64,000 nucleotides of DNA from JAUIKM01 sp964445695 (GTDB taxonomy: Bacteria > Bacteroidota > Ignavibacteria > Kapaibacteriales > UBA7675): assembly GCA_964445695.1 (NCBI GenBank), contig CAYULF010000016.1, positions 62,001 through 126,000 on the forward strand, read 5' to 3'. Below the pieces are notes generated by a model that did no database searches, was not told where the DNA came from, and saw only the letters and a program-made list of their open reading frames with translations. How positions within the stretch are numbered: the first letter of the stretch is position 1; every line of letters begins with the position of its first letter. The translations under genes and the position numbers were made by a program. Positions 45,322-53,775 of this stretch are shown piece by piece.

Positions 45322-47049
45322 ATGCTTGCTCGACTCAGTTTGTTTGGAGTCATTCTGGCTGCCTGCCTTCTGTGCAGCGGTCCTCTTTTTGCTCAATCCT
45401 GGATTATTGAAGAAACCTACGGCGGCAATCTTAACGACCGCGCGTTTAACCTGGTCAGCCACGCAAACGGCAACGTAACACATGTCGGCCTGACAAACAG
45501 CTTCGGCAACCCGGCGTTTTATCCCAATGCACACGTCGTGCAAAGCAACCCGCTCGGCGCGAATATCTGGGAAATGGTGTACAACGTGCGCGTAGCCGTC
45601 CCGGCCAACTCCACTGTGTACGAAACTGAAATGTCGATCATCGAATGCGCCAATGGCGACTTTGTCTGGACGACGGGCATCGTGCCATTTCCCGGCGCGC
45701 AAACCGACATTATTGTTGTGCGCACCAACCCCGTCGGTAACGTCCTTTGGGCCGCGTTTATCGGCGGCGCCAACGGCGGCAACGACTACTCCACATCGGT
45801 AATTGAAACGCAGCCTTCCGGCGACCTGCTGATTACGGGTTATACGGACGCTCCGCCGACGGCGGGCGGCGTGGACATTCTGGCTGCGCGCCTTACGGCC
45901 GCCGGCGTCCTGCTGTGGGGTCAGCGCTACGGTGCTATCAACAACGACTACGGCCGCTGTATCCGCGAGATGACCAACGGCAACTTTGTTATTGTCGGCG
46001 AATCGAACAGCTTCAACCCGACTTTCGACGGCATCCAGCTTTCGATCACGGGCGGCGGTGCACTGAACTGGTCGTTCCGCCACGGCCTGAACTCCGAAAA
46101 CGAAGGATTTTCGACGGTGATGCAGCACGCCAACAACGGCGATCTGTACACTTCCGGCATCTCCTGGACCGCCGGCAACGGCAACAACTGGATTGTGCGC
46201 ACGGACCCGAACACGGGCGCGACGGTTAACGGCGCGACCTACGACGCGGTAGCCGGCGGCACTGAGGGCGCCTGGTATATCGATCACGCACAGAATAAAA
46301 ACGACATGGTCGTTACCGGTCAGATGCCCGGCGTAACGATCGGTGGTCCGTTCGACGGCTACTTCCTGGAGATTCCGGCCAACCTGGGCGCGGCCATCAA
46401 TTTCCGCGCGTACGGCACGACTTTTGACGACCGGCTGCGCACGATTTCCTATTCCGCCGGCAATCCGGGTTTCCCCTTCACGCAGGGCGGTTATTGGGCT
46501 GTCGGCTGGACGGGTGCTAACGGCGCGGGCAACATCGACGAATATCTGATCCGCTCCAATCTCGTGGGTAAAACCGGCTGCGACATGGTGATTCCGACCG
46601 CCAACAACAACTTTACGACGAGCAATTCGGTCACGCTGACGCTGCGCAATTTTGCCTGGGGCGCGACGGGCGGTGTGCCGACAACGGCTATCATGTCGCA
46701 ACTGCCTCTGTGCGCCGGCATGTACGTACCGACGAACGCAGTTAAAACGGGTGTGGGCAGCAACATCGAATTCACACCCGCACTTTTGATCAATGATGTG
46801 ACGGTCTACCCGCAACCGCTGCGTGTAGGTTACGACGCCGTTGTGGGCATCAACACAAACCGCGACGCCGAACTGCAGATCGTACTCAACGACATGCAGG
46901 GCCGCGAGGTCATGAGCTTGCCGTTCAGCGCCGTCGCCGGCGACAACCAGGCCACAATTCAGCCGAGGGGGTTGAGCAGCGGCGCATACATCCTGCAGAT
47001 TAAAGGCCAGGGGCAGTCGTTCTCAAGCAACGTCATGATCCTGGAATAA
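45322..47049 (+). CDS. secreted T9SS cargo protein with propeller-like repeats
   Basis: 575 aa. TGGAGCCTCCC precedes the ATG, and the signal peptide ends at SGPLFAQS. The body has repeats of the form 'NGDFVW..G..., D.I.VR..P.G..LWA..IGG...D' (about residues 30-330), a layout typical of secreted propellers in T9SS bacteria. The final about 80 residues form a type A sorting domain: VTVYPQPLRVGYDAVVG, LQIVLNDMQGREVMSLP, LSSGAYILQIKGQG, VMILE. It should cross the outer membrane by T9SS and be surface-anchored or released. Biological role unknown. Confidence 0.82.
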   Translation: MLARLSLFGVILAACLLCSGPLFAQSWIIEETYGGNLNDRAFNLVSHANGNVTHVGLTNSFGNPAFYPNAHVVQSNPLGANIWEMVYNVRVAVPANSTVYETEMSIIECANGDFVWTTGIVPFPGAQTDIIVVRTNPVGNVLWAAFIGGANGGNDYSTSVIETQPSGDLLITGYTDAPPTAGGVDILAARLTAAGVLLWGQRYGAINNDYGRCIREMTNGNFVIVGESNSFNPTFDGIQLSITGGGALNWSFRHGLNSENEGFSTVMQHANNGDLYTSGISWTAGNGNNWIVRTDPNTGATVNGATYDAVAGGTEGAWYIDHAQNKNDMVVTGQMPGVTIGGPFDGYFLEIPANLGAAINFRAYGTTFDDRLRTISYSAGNPGFPFTQGGYWAVGWTGANGAGNIDEYLIRSNLVGKTGCDMVIPTANNNFTTSNSVTLTLRNFAWGATGGVPTTAIMSQLPLCAGMYVPTNAVKTGVGSNIEFTPALLINDVTVYPQPLRVGYDAVVGINTNRDAELQIVLNDMQGREVMSLPFSAVAGDNQATIQPRGLSSGAYILQIKGQGQSFSSNVMILE

Positions 47050-47109
47050 AACACTTAACAGATTTTGCCCGACATTCATGAAGCTTGCGCGGCCGCGAGG
47101 TTGCGCACG

Positions 47110-47147
47110 ACGGCAGGTCCGCCCCACGGGCCTGCCGTTTGTTTTTT
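47110..47147 (+). terminator. terminator after the T9SS cargo gene
   Basis: ACGGCAGGTCCG (47110-47121) pairs with CGGGCCTGCCGT (47127-47138) around a 5-base loop, followed by TTGTTTTTT. Confidence 0.8.
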
Positions 47148-47564
47148 ACTTTTGGCGGTACTCGGGGGCGCCTGACTTTCTGAGCGCTTCGCCGTCGCTG
47201 ACTTCCGGCTTGCTTGTTTCTTTTTGTTCGTCACGCAGAGCGGAGCGCACAGAAGATGAGACCGCCGCACAGAATCCAAGTTTGAAGTATCAGGTTGGTC
47301 GCGGGGCGGGAACTTTACAGTTCCACAGTCTGCTTCGCGACCGCGGTCGGAGTTATCCAGGCTGGCGGCGGCAATCGACATCCGGCAGGGATTTCGGGGT
47401 CGACAATCCCTCACGGCGTTGACGCTGCTGTGCGTTTAAGCGCGTATAACGCCCGTTGAACCACGTCGCGGACGCCGTTCAGTTTTTTGCTGTGGCAAGA
47501 GCGTAGTGAAATGCCTATGCTTGTGATGATGCAACGCGCGGCATGCGGCGCGTGTAATCCGCGA

Positions 47565-47665
47565 CTGGTACACTCGAGAAAATCTGCAAAAAATGCAGGG
47601 TGGGAGGAGTGTGTGCAGCGGTATATGGAGAACTCGTGGCGGCGGCGGGGAGGACCCCAAGATCA
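47565..47665 (+). ncRNA. dispersed structured element, copy B (candidate ncRNA)
   Basis: Plus-strand copy of the element at 15940-16045. Identical blocks lie at 47593-47613 (21 bases) and 47635-47650 (16 bases). Hairpins are CTGCA-AAAAA-TGCAG (47584-47598) and GGGG-AGGA-CCCC (47647-47658), with the same stems but different loops from copy A. ACACTC just upstream can pair with GAGTGT at the end of the core. It lies in the 47050-47734 gap and reads toward the 3' end of a minus-strand gene, so it is not an obvious leader. The rest of the gap has no supported gene. Confidence 0.55.
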
Positions 47666-47734
47666 ACAGAGAGGTGCGTCCAATCCGTTCCGAAACCGCA
47701 CCGTCACCACCGTAAACACATACATACCAACACC

Positions 47735-48073
47735 TTACGGCAACACCGCAAACACAACCTCTACCGACTGCACCGCGCCGTCGCCACAGCAAATGATCTC
47801 GGCCACACGAACCTTCGCCCGGTTCGGCAAGCTGACGCCCTCGTACAAAATCACGCCGTGCGTCTCCGTAAACACACTCTCCAACAAATCGACCGATTCC
47901 CAGTCCGGCCCCTGACGGCACATGTCCAGAAAAGCCGCCGCACCGTCGAATTGATGCGTGCCGCTGTTAAACCTGAAGTCCGGAGCCAAACAACGCTCCA
48001 TCAACTCCCAGTCTCGAATCTGCCAGGACGTGAAATAGTTTAACACCAATGTTTTAACATCTGCGCTGCTCAT
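47735..48073 (-). CDS. SnoaL-like / NTF2-fold protein
   Basis: 112 aa; GGAGGTTCAGGC precedes the ATG at 48073. The NTF2/SnoaL pattern is clear: VLNYFTSWQIRDWELMERCLAPDFRFNSGTHQFDGAAAFLDM, then a beta-rich end (EGVSLPNRAKVRVAEIICCGDGAVQSVEVVFA). It is not closely related to the similar-fold protein at 14264. The ligand or reaction is unknown. It is next to a sulfur amino-acid enzyme gene on the same strand but separated from it by about 80 bases. Confidence 0.75.
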   Translation of the reverse strand: MSSADVKTLVLNYFTSWQIRDWELMERCLAPDFRFNSGTHQFDGAAAFLDMCRQGPDWESVDLLESVFTETHGVILYEGVSLPNRAKVRVAEIICCGDGAVQSVEVVFAVLP

Positions 48074-48154
48074 GCCTGAACCTCCGAGTTTTGGTCGATC
48101 TGTTTAAGTGAGGTTTAAACTTTTGGGCGGAACCGCGCAACACTCGACGCCTCG

Positions 48155-49336
48155 TCATAGCTCCCAGGCCGAAACGCCGTCAAGCAACTCCGTCAGCCGT
48201 CCGTCGCGCTGCTCCAGGCCCTGCTCCAGATCCGCTATCAGATCGTTGATGTTTTCGATGCCGACCGAAAGCCGAATCAGATTATCGCCCAGGCCCGCGT
48301 GCTTCTGCTGTTCCGTCGTCATCGAAGCGTGGCTCATCGTCGCCGGGTGTTCAATCAGGGACTCTACGCCGCCGATCGAGACCGCCACGCTGAATATACG
48401 CACGGACTGCAAAAGCCGCAGCGCCGCCGCTTCGCTGCGCAGTTCTATCGACAGCACCGCGCCGAAGCCGCTCTGCTGCTCACATGCCAGCCGGTGCTCG
48501 GGGTGCGTCGCTAGACCGGGATAGTGGACGCGCTGCACGGCGGGGTGTCCTTCCAGAAACTCGGCCAGCTCGCGTGCATTTTCTTCGTGCTGACGCATGC
48601 GGATCGGCAGCGTTTTTAAGCCGCGAATCACCAGCCAGGAGTCAAAAGGAGCTGCGCCTGTCCCGTGTGCGTTTGTCAACAGACTTAACTCTTCCAGATC
48701 TTGTTGATCGCGACAAACCAGCGCGCCGCCGATGACGTCCGAGTGGCCGTTGATATATTTGGTCGTGCTGTATAAAACAATGTCTGCACCTAGATCGAGC
48801 GGACGCTGCAGAAGCGGCGAGAGAAAAGTATTGTCGACAACGAGTTTAATGTTAAACGACTTCGCCAACAGCGCCAGGCTGCGAATATCGCTGATGCGCA
48901 GCAGCGGGTTCGAAGGAGTCTCAAGCCAGATGGCGCGCGTGGTCGGACAAATTGCAGCTTCCACCGCAGCTTCGTCGCGCGTGTCGATAAAACTGACGTC
49001 GACTTTGTTTTGCTGCGCCAGAATTGTTAACAAACGCGCCGTACCGCCATAGCAGTCGTGCGAGCAAATGACGTGCGAACCCGCCGCAAAAGAAGCCAAA
49101 ACAGTTGAAATCGCGGCCATACCGCTGTTAAACGCCAGTGCGCCGCAGCCGCCGTCAAGCCGCGCCAGCTGCTGCTCCAACGCCGTGCGCGTCGGGTTGC
49201 CGCTGCGTGTGTAGTCGTAGGGATTGTCGCCGTCGCCCGCCTGGAAAATGGCGGTCTGGTAAATCGGGGCGCAGACGGACAGGAATTGTTTATCGAGGTT
49301 GCGTCCGGCAAGAGCGAGATGCGTATTTGCGTGCAT
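48155..49336 (-). CDS. trans-sulfuration PLP enzyme (cystathionine gamma-synthase/lyase family)
   Basis: 393 aa from the ATG at 49336, preceded by ACGGAGAATACC. Family motifs: PIYQTAIFQAG, YDYTRSGNPTRTALEQQLARLDGG, the PLP-phosphate region, DNTFLSPLLQRPLDLGADIVLYSTTKYINGHSDVIGG with the Schiff-base Lys, and FDSWLVIRGLKTL. It makes or breaks cystathionine, or uses sulfide with an activated homoserine; the exact reaction cannot be chosen by eye. An upstream SAM-I riboswitch with terminator shows it is repressed when S-adenosylmethionine is plentiful, pointing to methionine biosynthesis. Confidence 0.92.
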   Translation of the reverse strand: MHANTHLALAGRNLDKQFLSVCAPIYQTAIFQAGDGDNPYDYTRSGNPTRTALEQQLARLDGGCGALAFNSGMAAISTVLASFAAGSHVICSHDCYGGTARLLTILAQQNKVDVSFIDTRDEAAVEAAICPTTRAIWLETPSNPLLRISDIRSLALLAKSFNIKLVVDNTFLSPLLQRPLDLGADIVLYSTTKYINGHSDVIGGALVCRDQQDLEELSLLTNAHGTGAAPFDSWLVIRGLKTLPIRMRQHEENARELAEFLEGHPAVQRVHYPGLATHPEHRLACEQQSGFGAVLSIELRSEAAALRLLQSVRIFSVAVSIGGVESLIEHPATMSHASMTTEQQKHAGLGDNLIRLSVGIENINDLIADLEQGLEQRDGRLTELLDGVSAWEL

Positions 49337-49442
49337 GGTATTCTCCGTTTTCGACATGTATTCTGTGTTTAACACTCATCGAAAACCACGAAGAATTAGC
49401 TGCACATGACGACGCATGCACTCATCTTCTCCCTTTAAACGC

Positions 49443-49467
49443 AAAAACCTCCCGATAGAGGGAGGTT
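49443..49467 (-). terminator. riboswitch-controlled intrinsic terminator
   Basis: On the minus strand AACCTCCC-TCTATC-GGGAGGTT (49467 to 49446) is followed by a T-run. Its 5' half and loop can instead pair with the 3' side of the riboswitch, which makes it conditional. Confidence 0.85.
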
Positions 49468-49495
49468 CAACAGTATTGCAATTCGCAATGTGACG

Positions 49496-49620
49496 CCTCC
49501 TCATCTATCCCCGGCTATGCGCTTCGGGCAGGATTTAGCACCAGTCGAGCGGTGTTTAACACCGACTCCGGTTGCTACGACGTCTACGGGCCTGATCCCT
49601 CGGTCGTTCTCGATGAGAGT
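49496..49620 (-). promoter_or_regulatory. SAM-I (S-box) riboswitch
   Basis: Minus-strand leader of the trans-sulfuration gene. The conserved core is readable in order: CTCATCGAGA (P1 5' side), GAGGGATCAGGCCCG, TAGCAACC, GGTGCTAAATCCTGC, and GATAGATGAGG (P1 3' side). P1 pairs 49612-49617 with 49500-49505. The 3' strand GATAGATGAGGAGG (49509-49496) also matches the terminator's CCTCCCTCTATC (49465-49454), so an antiterminator can form without ligand. This is a classic SAM-off switch. Confidence 0.93.
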
Positions 49621-49624
49621 GATG

Positions 49625-49657
49625 CAAAGATACACGCGCCTTTTCCACTTTTCCAAA
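49625..49657 (-). promoter_or_regulatory. promoter of the SAM riboswitch transcript
   Basis: TTTG (49657-49654) and TATCTTTG (49632-49625) are 21 bases apart on the minus strand. The predicted start near 49618 coincides with the first base pair of the riboswitch, an independent check on both calls. Confidence 0.8.
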
Positions 49658-49662
49658 TACTT

Positions 49663-49680
49663 TTTAAAACCGCTCTTGTT
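49663..49680 (-). repeat. 18-base dispersed word, copy 2
   Basis: TTTAAAACCGCTCTTGTT, one mismatch from the word at 17187-17204. It lies just upstream of the riboswitch promoter. Confidence 0.45.
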
Positions 49681-49694
49681 AATCCCTCGGTAAA

Positions 49695-49940
49695 CAGTGA
49701 TCAGCCGCCGAATCATGCGATCATTCGCCGCGCCAAGAATGTTAAGTGCGTACACGCTCGCCGCCGGATTGCAAAGATCAATCTCATAGCCGGGCGCGCC
49801 GGAATCGACCGTTCCCGAACTCTCCAACCGGCCATCCTGCGCCCGCAGCGCCCACAGTTGCGGCGCTGCCACAATGCCTTCCTTCAACACTTCATCCACA
49901 CAAGCTGCCGGACCGCATTCGAACACGAGCCGCGGCCGGA
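49695..49940 (-). pseudogene. decayed copy of the serine hydrolase 3' end
   Basis: The 172 bases 49695-49866 align without gaps to 52261-52432, the end of the serine hydrolase gene. The translations (T9SS sorting domain, APQLW.LR.QDGRL..., ending IRR.ITV) agree in 41 of about 59 residues by hand count. The sequence then jumps to a part matching the hydrolase near 53100-53200 (AACVDEVL...), so an internal segment was deleted. There is no start, signal peptide or catalytic domain. It marks an ancient duplication of the hydrolase gene. Confidence 0.75.
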
Positions 49941-50019
49941 CACAATGCCTTCCTCCAGCGCTTCATCCACACAAGTCGCCGGACCGCATTCGAACACGAG
50001 CCGCGGCCGGACACAATGC
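49870..50019. repeat. 71-base tandem duplication inside the hydrolase remnant
   Basis: Units 49870-49940 and 49941-50011 are nearly identical, and the first 8 bases of a third unit follow (50012-50019). The unit derives from the AACVDEVL-coding part of the hydrolase. Near identity shows the duplication is much younger than the gene remnant. Confidence 0.85.
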
Positions 50020-50043
50020 AGAACAGCCGGTGCGTGTCGCACA

Positions 50044-50712
50044 TCAGCTGTCGCGCTGTTTTTTGCGTTTGTAGTGAACAGCCGCCTTCATCCTGTTGCC
50101 GCATATCTTCATGCTGCACCAGCGGCGCTTGTGGTTTTTACTGGTGTCGTAGAAATAGAGAATACACTTTTCATTACTGCATTTTTTGATCAGAGATGGA
50201 TCCTTCTGACTCAAGAGCCTGGCAGCCGACCCGGCGATTGGCACAAGCAAATGAACCGGCTCATCGAACAGATAGCAAGATTTCAACTTTAGCTTGCCCT
50301 CATCATAGTCCAGATGCGCAAAACCTGATCTGTGATGTAAGACGCGATTGATGTCTCCAATTGCCCCCGCCTCAATTGGCTTGCCCGCCGCCAATCCTTC
50401 CACCAGACCTCTGAGAACCGCACGAAATTGTCGGGCCTTCTCCAGAGCGGATTCCCCGGCAGGATTGCCACGCCACTTACGGATAAGAGTGTTCTTGTCA
50501 TCTGCGGAGATGACGACGGCCTGATACAACCAGTCTGCCACATCATCAAATTCGGCAAGCCGGTCCACGATCTGCTCGTTCTCAACCACCAGGGTATTTA
50601 TGAAGTCCAGACAAAGGCTGTTGCCGATGAAGAAGAATTTTGAGTCCTGCACCTGAAGGTATTCTCGCCTTTTTTGGATGGAACTACCAGCGATGGTTTT
50701 TTTACCCGACAT
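50044..50712 (-). CDS. CGNR zinc-finger transcription factor (ABATE domain)
   Basis: 222 aa from the ATG at 50712 (MSGKKTIAG...). The N-terminal ABATE-type domain reads FIGNSLCLDFINTLV and VVISADDKNTLIRKWR. The C-terminal zinc finger reads KCSNEKCILYFYDTSKNHKRRWCSMKICGNRMKAA, with the CGNR signature and four Cys. Family members are stress- or detoxification-related regulators usually encoded beside the enzymes they control. Here it is divergent from the DsrE and flavin-oxidase-like genes, with an inverted repeat in the shared promoter region. Base composition is visibly more AT-rich than that of the surrounding chromosome. Confidence 0.88.
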   Translation of the reverse strand: MSGKKTIAGSSIQKRREYLQVQDSKFFFIGNSLCLDFINTLVVENEQIVDRLAEFDDVADWLYQAVVISADDKNTLIRKWRGNPAGESALEKARQFRAVLRGLVEGLAAGKPIEAGAIGDINRVLHHRSGFAHLDYDEGKLKLKSCYLFDEPVHLLVPIAGSAARLLSQKDPSLIKKCSNEKCILYFYDTSKNHKRRWCSMKICGNRMKAAVHYKRKKQRDS

Positions 50713-50786
50713 CAACGCCCGGTCCAAAAGATTCCAGCCGTTGAAGATATTTCAAAAGTCGGGAACTAAAAAAACATGGCGCTCGT

Positions 50787-50819
50787 TATAACCGTTCAAA
50801 TATACTTTTACTGGTTATA
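50787..50819. promoter_or_regulatory. inverted repeat in divergent promoter region, with minus-strand -7 box
   Basis: TATAACC (50787-50793) and GGTTATA (50813-50819) are separated by 19 bases. Between them, CAAATATA (50797-50804) reads TATATTTG on the minus strand, a Bacteroidota -7 box for the CGNR gene. A regulator bound here could control both directions. Confidence 0.5.
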
Positions 50820-50838
50820 TCTAAAAGGACACTTCGTC

Positions 50839-51204
50839 ATGAAGAAAGCTGCAATCGTCATCCTCTCAGACCCGAAAACGGGTTCCGAAGAGGCGTTCGG
50901 CCGCGTGTTTAATGCCCTGGCCACGGCTTATGATTTTAAGAATGCCGGTGAAGATGTAACGATTCTTTTCCAGGGCACCGGCACGAGATGGCCGGAAGCG
51001 CTTCAAAATGAAGACCATCCCGTTCATGGATTGTTCAAAGCTGTCGAGGACAAAATCCAGGGTGTCTCATCTGCATGCGCACTTGCTTTCGAAGCCGATC
51101 CTTCAGGGTTTGATCTGGTCCAGGACAACGCAGTTCCCGGAACCAAAGGTTTACCAAGTCTCTACAAACTTCAACAACAGGGATACCAGGTGCTGATGTT
51201 CTGA
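50839..51204 (+). CDS. DsrE-like small protein
   Basis: 121 aa from the ATG at 50839 (AAAAGGACACTTCGTC upstream). The Rossmann-like fold of DsrE/DsrF proteins shows in KAAIVILSDPKTGSEEAFGRVFNALATAYDF, EDVTILFQGTGTRWPE and PSLYKLQQQGYQVLMF. Two of its residues are cysteine-equivalent positions but no conserved DsrE active-site Cys pair is evident, so sulfur transfer is unproven. First plus-strand gene of the cassette, divergent from the CGNR regulator. A hairpin lies just after the stop. Confidence 0.75.
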   Translation: MKKAAIVILSDPKTGSEEAFGRVFNALATAYDFKNAGEDVTILFQGTGTRWPEALQNEDHPVHGLFKAVEDKIQGVSSACALAFEADPSGFDLVQDNAVPGTKGLPSLYKLQQQGYQVLMF

Positions 51205-51215
51205 TGCATCGTCAA

Positions 51216-51241
51216 AAGCCGCCTGCAAACACAGGCGGCTT
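51216..51241 (+). terminator. perfect 10-bp hairpin between DsrE-like and oxidase-like genes
   Basis: AAGCCGCCTG (51216-51225), loop CAAACA, CAGGCGGCTT (51232-51241). The following T-tract is weak, so it may attenuate transcription or stabilise the DsrE mRNA rather than stop transcription fully. Confidence 0.65.
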
Positions 51242-51278
51242 CAAATTCCAGGAAGTTTTACCGCAAAGGAGAATCAGA

Positions 51279-52232
51279 ATGACGCAATCGCCTTTTCACC
51301 ATGGAGAACTGCAAATACAGGAGCGGGTTGGCGAGGACGATATCGCGAGTCGCGTTGGAACTATTGTAAAGGACTTCATGCCCGCAAGGGCTCTCGAATT
51401 TATTGCCAAGCAGACCATGGTAATTGCAAGCAGTCTGGATGAGGGACGCAACATCTGGACGTCTATCCTCGTGGGAAGGCCGGGCTTTGTAAGCGCCATA
51501 GATGATAGAAACATCCGCATTCACCTGCCTTCGGTGGTCAGCAGTACATCAGACGTCATCTGGAATAACATAGAGAAGGAGCCAAAAATCGGTCTGCTCT
51601 TCATCGATTTGACAACAAGAAAAAGATTGAGAGTAAACGGCACACTCTCCAAAGACCACAGGGATCTGCACATTTCAGTTGAGCAGACCTATCCGAACTG
51701 CCCCAAATACATTCAACGTCGGGATATTGAAGTAAAGCCGTCTCATTCAGAGTCCGTGAACTCGATTATCCGGGTTTCACGCCTGACGACTGAATTGAAA
51801 GAATGGATCAGAAACTCCGATACATTCTTTGTCGGAAGCTCGGACGGCAACAAAAATCTGGATGCTTCTCATCGGGGTGGAAATCCGGGATTTGTTGAAG
51901 TACTGGATGATTTTACTCTGAAAATACCCGACTATCGCGGTAACAGCATGTTTAATACGCTGGGGAACTTCGTGATAAACCCCAAGGCCGGACTGCTGTT
52001 TGTGGATTTTGAGAACGGTAAAACGCTGCAGATGACGGGGGAGGCGGAAATTGTCTGGGATGAAACAGACGCTGAAAACAGAACCGGAGGCACAAACAGA
52101 TCCTGGAAATTTAGGGTCGCCGTGTGCATTCAGACAGATACACTTCAAGGCATCTCCTGGAAGCTGGTCGATTATTCACCGTTCAATCCAAACCAGGCCG
52201 ATGCGTTGACAATGAAGGGCCAGAAGTGTTAA
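51279..52232 (+). CDS. pyridoxamine 5'-phosphate oxidase-family flavin protein (two-domain)
   Basis: 317 aa from the ATG at 51279 (AAAGGAGAATCAGA just before). The first half contains IAKQTMVIASSLDEGRNIWTSILVGRPGFVSAID and IGLLFIDLTTRKRLRVNG; the second half repeats the pattern (SDTFFVGSSDGNKNLDASHRGGNPGFVEVLDDFTLKIPDYRGNSMFNTLGNFVINPKAGLLFVDF). This is the duplicated split-barrel of PPOX-class proteins seen in bacterial detoxification loci. It probably binds a flavin and reduces or oxidises small molecules. The gene shares its strand and region with the DsrE-like gene. Confidence 0.85.
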   Translation: MTQSPFHHGELQIQERVGEDDIASRVGTIVKDFMPARALEFIAKQTMVIASSLDEGRNIWTSILVGRPGFVSAIDDRNIRIHLPSVVSSTSDVIWNNIEKEPKIGLLFIDLTTRKRLRVNGTLSKDHRDLHISVEQTYPNCPKYIQRRDIEVKPSHSESVNSIIRVSRLTTELKEWIRNSDTFFVGSSDGNKNLDASHRGGNPGFVEVLDDFTLKIPDYRGNSMFNTLGNFVINPKAGLLFVDFENGKTLQMTGEAEIVWDETDAENRTGGTNRSWKFRVAVCIQTDTLQGISWKLVDYSPFNPNQADALTMKGQKC

Positions 52233-52252
52233 AAGTGGCCCTTCCACCATTC

Positions 52253-53635
52253 TCACCGCACAGTGATCATCCGCCGAATCAAGCGATCATCCGCCGATCC
52301 AAAAATGTTAAGTGCGTAAACTCCCGCCGCCAACTCCCGCATGTCGATCTCAAAGGCGGGTGCGCCGGAATCTATCGTTCCCGAACGCACCAACCGGCCG
52401 TCCTGCGACCGCAGCGTCCACAGTTGCGGCGCGTTAATCTCCAGCTCTTTCAACTCGATGTGCACATAGTCTTCTGCCGGCTGCGGAAAGACTTTCAGCT
52501 CCGATTCTGAACTCGCGCTTTCTTTCACCGCAGTGGTTTCCAGCGGGACTTCCTCGCGCACGATCTGTTTGAGCGTGTAGTAAGTCGGGTAGACCGCGCC
52601 CAGCGTCGAGAAAACCGAGAGCACGCCCGCCAGGTTGCGCTCGCGGTCGATCCAGGGACTGAATCCAAACGCACCCTGTGAACTGGCTTCCGTCAGCACG
52701 CCGTTTTCGTCCAGCACTTCGCGCCAGACGCCGACGCCATAACGCGTGGCGGGCAGGTCCGGGTCGAGCCAGAAATAAGGCTGGTACGGCGAGTACACGA
52801 TCGTCGCGCCGCCTGTCTGGTCCGCCAGCATCGTTTCGATCGCCGCTTCCGTCAGCACGCGCTCGCCGTCAAACACGCCGCCCTGCAGGAGCATCACCAG
52901 AAAATTCATGTATTCCTCGCCGGTCGACCACGCGCCGCCCGAGATGAGCGGGTTGTCGCCGCGCGTCAAAGGCGCGTCGTAGCTGCTGCGCGGCATATTG
53001 AGCGGATCGGTAATCAGCTCGTTGAACATCTCGTCCCAGGCGTCGCCCGTGGGCAGCCCCGGCGCGTAGACAATCTCGGCGATGCGCCCCGCCACGTGCA
53101 TCGAATTGCCGCCGTAGGCAAACTGCGCGCCCGGAGCGGCCAACAGATCTTCCTGCAGCACCTCATCCACACAGGCCGCCAGTCCGCCCTCGAACTTGCG
53201 CTGGCTCAGGCAGTCGACCGAACTGTGGTCGTTGTCCGGCATGCCCGAAGTGTGACTGAACATCTGACGCAGCGTCATCGCCGCGTGATCGTCGTCCAGG
53301 CCGCTGAAAAAGTCGCCCGCGCGTGTGTCGAGGCTGAGTTTGCCCCGATCGACCAACGCCATGATCACCGCGCCGGACAGCCACTTGCTGGCCGAGGCGA
53401 TCGGCACCAGCGTCGTCTCGGAGTAGTCCTTGTCGGCTTTGTTGAAACTGCGATTATAGATGATCTCGCCGTCTTTCCAGAGCATCAGATTCACGCCGCC
53501 GCCAAGACCCGCAATATTTTCGACCGAGTCCTGCAGCAGTCGATCGATGCGGCTGAAATCGTAGTCCGCGGCCGCGGCCGGGCGCAGCGTCAGAAACAGT
53601 CCAAAACACAGTGAGAAGCAGACAAGTCGCAGCAT
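52253..53635 (-). CDS. secreted serine hydrolase (class C beta-lactamase fold) with T9SS sorting domain
   Basis: 460 aa from the ATG at 53635, where a signal peptide begins (LVCFSLCFGLFLTLRPAAAADYDF); the open frame extends upstream without meaning. The catalytic SxxK is IASASKWLSGAVI (Ser81, Lys84). SHTSGMPDN and FAYGGNSMHVAG are further family features (PF00144-like). The last about 75 residues are a T9SS sorting domain (LKVFPQPAEDYVHIELKEL, LAAGVYALNIFGSADD, IRRMITV). It is probably a surface or secreted esterase or peptidase. A decayed copy of its 3' end lies at 49695-49940 across the CGNR cassette. Confidence 0.88.
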   Translation of the reverse strand: MLRLVCFSLCFGLFLTLRPAAAADYDFSRIDRLLQDSVENIAGLGGGVNLMLWKDGEIIYNRSFNKADKDYSETTLVPIASASKWLSGAVIMALVDRGKLSLDTRAGDFFSGLDDDHAAMTLRQMFSHTSGMPDNDHSSVDCLSQRKFEGGLAACVDEVLQEDLLAAPGAQFAYGGNSMHVAGRIAEIVYAPGLPTGDAWDEMFNELITDPLNMPRSSYDAPLTRGDNPLISGGAWSTGEEYMNFLVMLLQGGVFDGERVLTEAAIETMLADQTGGATIVYSPYQPYFWLDPDLPATRYGVGVWREVLDENGVLTEASSQGAFGFSPWIDRERNLAGVLSVFSTLGAVYPTYYTLKQIVREEVPLETTAVKESASSESELKVFPQPAEDYVHIELKELEINAPQLWTLRSQDGRLVRSGTIDSGAPAFEIDMRELAAGVYALNIFGSADDRLIRRMITVR

Positions 53636-53775
53636 GTGAATACTCCGGGTAAAAGAGTCGGAATCGCCGGGTGAAGTCAGTAATCTTGCGCGCGGCAATC
53701 CCGCGCGCGCCGCCGGAAGCAATGTTTCGGCCGCATTGAGACATGCCCCGGACCGCAAAGGTTTAAATCGCCGCG

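Noticed and set aside
45253..46815. 520-residue minus-strand open frame
   Set aside because: Antisense of the T9SS cargo gene; no family resemblance.
49870..50019. Possible CRISPR-like repeat
   Set aside because: Two contiguous 71-bp units with no spacers; derived from the serine hydrolase gene.
49552..50292. Open plus-strand frames across the riboswitch and hydrolase remnant
   Set aside because: Explained by the riboswitch, the pseudogene and the 71-bp tandem repeat.
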